Origin: Lingula anatina
Lineage: Eukaryota > Brachiopoda > Lingulata > Lingulida > Lingulidae
Length of the DNA: 64,000 nucleotides
Direction of reading: 5' to 3'
NCBI RefSeq assembly: GCF_001039355.2
Contig: NW_019775403.1
Location: 138,900 to 202,899, forward strand
The position numbers and the translations under genes are program-made. Positions 61,752-64,000 of this stretch are shown in pieces; the first letter of the stretch is position 1; each line of letters begins with the position of its first letter. Under the pieces are notes generated by a model. That model did no database searches. It worked only from the letters and a program-made list of their open reading frames with translations, and was not told where the DNA came from.

Positions 61752-63261
61752 CAGACTTGACATTTAATATAGAATTTTTTTTCCAAATCATTTTTCATCT
61801 TTTTTTCCCTATTTTGCTGACTAATAAATGAAAATAAGGATTAAAATCGTGTTTTAATAATTATCTCTTTGATGTCATTGTGACATCAGTTCATTAATGT
61901 AATTCGCCAGAGAAGCAAACAAAAACACATTGCCTATTCTATGTCATACGACACCATTAAAAGAGATATTTTGGACCTCCATATTTTCCAAATTATTGTC
62001 TGTAAAAGAGTAACACGCTCCACAAAGCACCCTAATGTTAGTGTCAAGTCACAGTAACGGTCGCTGTTACGCCTGGCCTCTTCTGGCTGCTACCAGCGCT
62101 GTCAAGTGGCAAGACATGACTTGGGATAGGATCATTTGAAAAATTTAAAATAAATTTTAGAAATAAATTTTTTGATTTACCTTTAATTTGATGCGTTATT
62201 TTTCATATCAGGGTGAAATTTTACTGCCTGGTACCAGTTTTACATGCCCTCCCCCCTGCTGCATTTTAGTGCTTATTTTGGCCGACTGGCGGCAGCACCT
62301 TACGGGTCATGTCATGTCACTGGCAGGATATCCCATTAATGTACCCTGATTTTTTTATATTGATTGGGCCTTGAGTAGAAGTATTTAAACCTGAAGTGTT
62401 GTGTTTGTTGAAGCATGGAAAGTATTTTTAAGAGAATTCAACGTTACAATGGAAGTGAATGGGATTTTTAATAGTGGTTTGTAACCTGCACTCGCATAAT
62501 ATGCGGAATTGAAAACATGGAAAAGGTCAAGGACGTTTCAGATCGTTGACGGTGCGCGCGCGCCATCTGGTGTTGCGGTAACTGATTGTTGAGTTGCGGT
62601 AAATGATTTTTGGATCGTTTATTGATTGTTAGATTTTGACGAATGATTCAAATGACCAAAACTAATTTAGTAGAATTAAGTTTAGATAGTTAAAGTAGGT
62701 TTTGGCTGTTAAATAGTGCCGATAGATTGTTGAATTGACGTCTGCATTTTTTGCGTGAATGGCGTTCCATAGTTTTTGTTTAGTTGCAACAGCATATCAC
62801 GAAAGACAGTGGGTCCTGTACCCTGGTGGTAAGATTACAATACATTGGGTGTGGCCTCTGTGTAGGTACATCAGTCTAGGCATTTCTCTATAAAACTGTG
62901 GGGACCTTTTCGTTTGGGGCAATTATCTATCTGGCAATGCCTGTTTTTTTCGCGCCATTCTGCCATAGATTAACACATTTATAAAGCACCGCATAGCTCA
63001 TTTTACACACTGCAAACCCGACCACTTGCATGCAAAATTTCAAATTCTTCTATGCAGTAGTTGCCGACGTATGGGCACTTTTTTGACAGAACCATGCTTT
63101 GCCAAAGCCAAGCGTTGACCCGCCCAAAAGAGCACTACCAAATTAAAACACTGCATATTACATAATGCAGCAGCGCAACAAACCTGATATTCAGTTAATT
63201 GGTAGCGACACACCTGACTACACACTTATCCATTCACATATCTTATTAAATGTCAAGTCTG
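61752..63261. mobile_element. TA-flanked TIR element (mariner-like ends) in intron 2 of gene C
   Basis: The ends CAGACTTGACATTTAATAT and its inverse, flanked by TA (61750-61751 and 63262-63263). Same insertion as 43984-45504, but the middle has been replaced by an inverted copy of flanking intron DNA (62145-62475). Confidence 0.8.
62145..62475 (-). repeat. Inverted copy of intron 2 sequence (forms a long inverted repeat)
   Basis: Reverse complement of the block at 63770-64000 (and of 45775-46140 in gene A). It can be followed through TTTTGGCCGACTGGCGGCAG and CTTCCATTG-type words. The two arms lie ~1.3 kb apart in the same intron. Confidence 0.75.
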
Positions 63262-63539
63262 TATTTCAACTTAGTTTCAGACGTTATTTGCAAAAGGTCG
63301 CTTAGATGTTTACTTTAATTGAGTCTCTGAATAAAGGACATAATTTAAGTCTTGTTTTTTTTCTAACTTTATACAAAATCATTTAAAGGTACATTTGAAC
63401 CTAGCGTGTATTCCCAGTAACGCATATAAACCACCTGTACTATTTTCTTATACGACTGAAATAAAATCGGCATGCTAAGGGATATACCAAATCAATCACT
63501 GGATGAGCCATAAAAGAGCTTTTAAGGTTACAAACCACT

Positions 63540-63755
63540 ATTAAAAATCCCAAACCAGACCACTTGCATGCAAAATTTCAAATTCTTCTATGCAGTAGTT
63601 GCCGACGTATGGACACTTTTTTGACAGAACCATGCTTTGCCAAAGCCAAGCGTTGACCCGCCCGAAAGAGCAGTATCAAATTAAATCACTGCATATTACA
63701 TAATGCAGCAGCGCAACAAACCTGGTATTCAGTTAATTGGTAGCTTTTAAGGTTA
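63540..63755. repeat. Local ~220-bp duplication in intron 2 of gene C
   Basis: Repeats 63018-63207 (GACCACTTGCATGCAAAATT to CAGTTAATTGGTAGC). The flanking phrase AAGGTTACAAACCACTATT is found on both sides (63523 and 63750). Confidence 0.75.
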
Positions 63756-64000
63756 CAAACCACTATTAAAAATCCCATTCACTTCCATTGTAACGTTTAA
63801 TTCTCTTAAAAATACTTTCCATGCTTCAACAAACACAACACTTCAGGTTTAAATACAGGTACTTCTACTCAATGCTTAAACAATATAAAAAATCAGGGTA
63901 CATTAATGGTATAGCCTTGCAGTGACATTACATGGCCCGTAAGGTGCTGCCGCCAGTCGGCCAAAATAAGCACTAAAATGCAGCAGGGGGGGGGGGGGGG

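Larger units (their letters stand above)
56956..64000. repeat. Tandem unit C (runs off the window)
   Basis: Collinear with units A and B but with a ~2.0-kb composite transposon insertion (58276-60299) and intron 2 rearrangements. Confidence 0.8.

Overview
This is a eukaryotic, animal nuclear window. It has spliced genes with GT-AG (and some GC-AG) introns, TATA and AATAAA signals, abundant microsatellites, small terminal-inverted-repeat (TIR) transposons and assembly gaps (runs of N at 2375-2387 and 27977-28023). The gene content is an interferon-inducible IFI6/IFI27 (ISG12) family, astacins, a cytosolic 5'-nucleotidase I and secreted FG-GAP/VCBS proteins. Together with AT-rich DNA dotted with short MITE-like repeats, this suggests a marine invertebrate, possibly a non-vertebrate deuterostome such as an echinoderm, hemichordate or amphioxus. 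The species cannot be fixed from the sequence alone.

Layout. (1) 1-7.6 kb: the 3' remnant of a PH-ISG12 gene (264-377), then a complete PH-ISG12 gene (2180-6229). (2) 7.6-12.7 kb: a gene-poor block dominated by nested TIR transposons (8029-11410). (3) 12.75-12.93 kb: a lone signal-peptide exon that looks like the start of an MRH-type (mannose-6-phosphate-receptor-like) domain. (4) 14.31-25.70 and 26.06-36.79 kb: two tandem ~11 kb units, each with one PH-ISG12 gene followed by one minimal astacin metalloprotease gene. (5) 37.03-39.18 kb, minus strand: a conserved cytosolic 5'-nucleotidase I gene, with a possible ATG-only first exon at 40473-40475. (6) 41.5-64 kb: three tandem units of a secreted protein that joins FG-GAP/VCBS repeats to an HEIGH zinc-metallopeptidase-like region. 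Two copies are complete and the third runs off the window.

Main points. A lipid-binding-type PH domain is spliced in frame to an ISG12 domain in three paralogues. Copy 1 keeps the basic phosphoinositide-type motif, and copies 2 and 3 have lost it. Both astacins carry Leu where the Met-turn Met is expected, and both have a very short propeptide with an FEGD aspartate switch. The FG-GAP metallopeptidase array carries extra, phase-compatible signal-peptide first exons with their own TATA boxes. Tandem copies with and without insertions give informative filled and empty sites for several transposons. The clustering of secreted proteases with ISG12-type genes suggests a fast-evolving defence-related neighbourhood, but this is inference.
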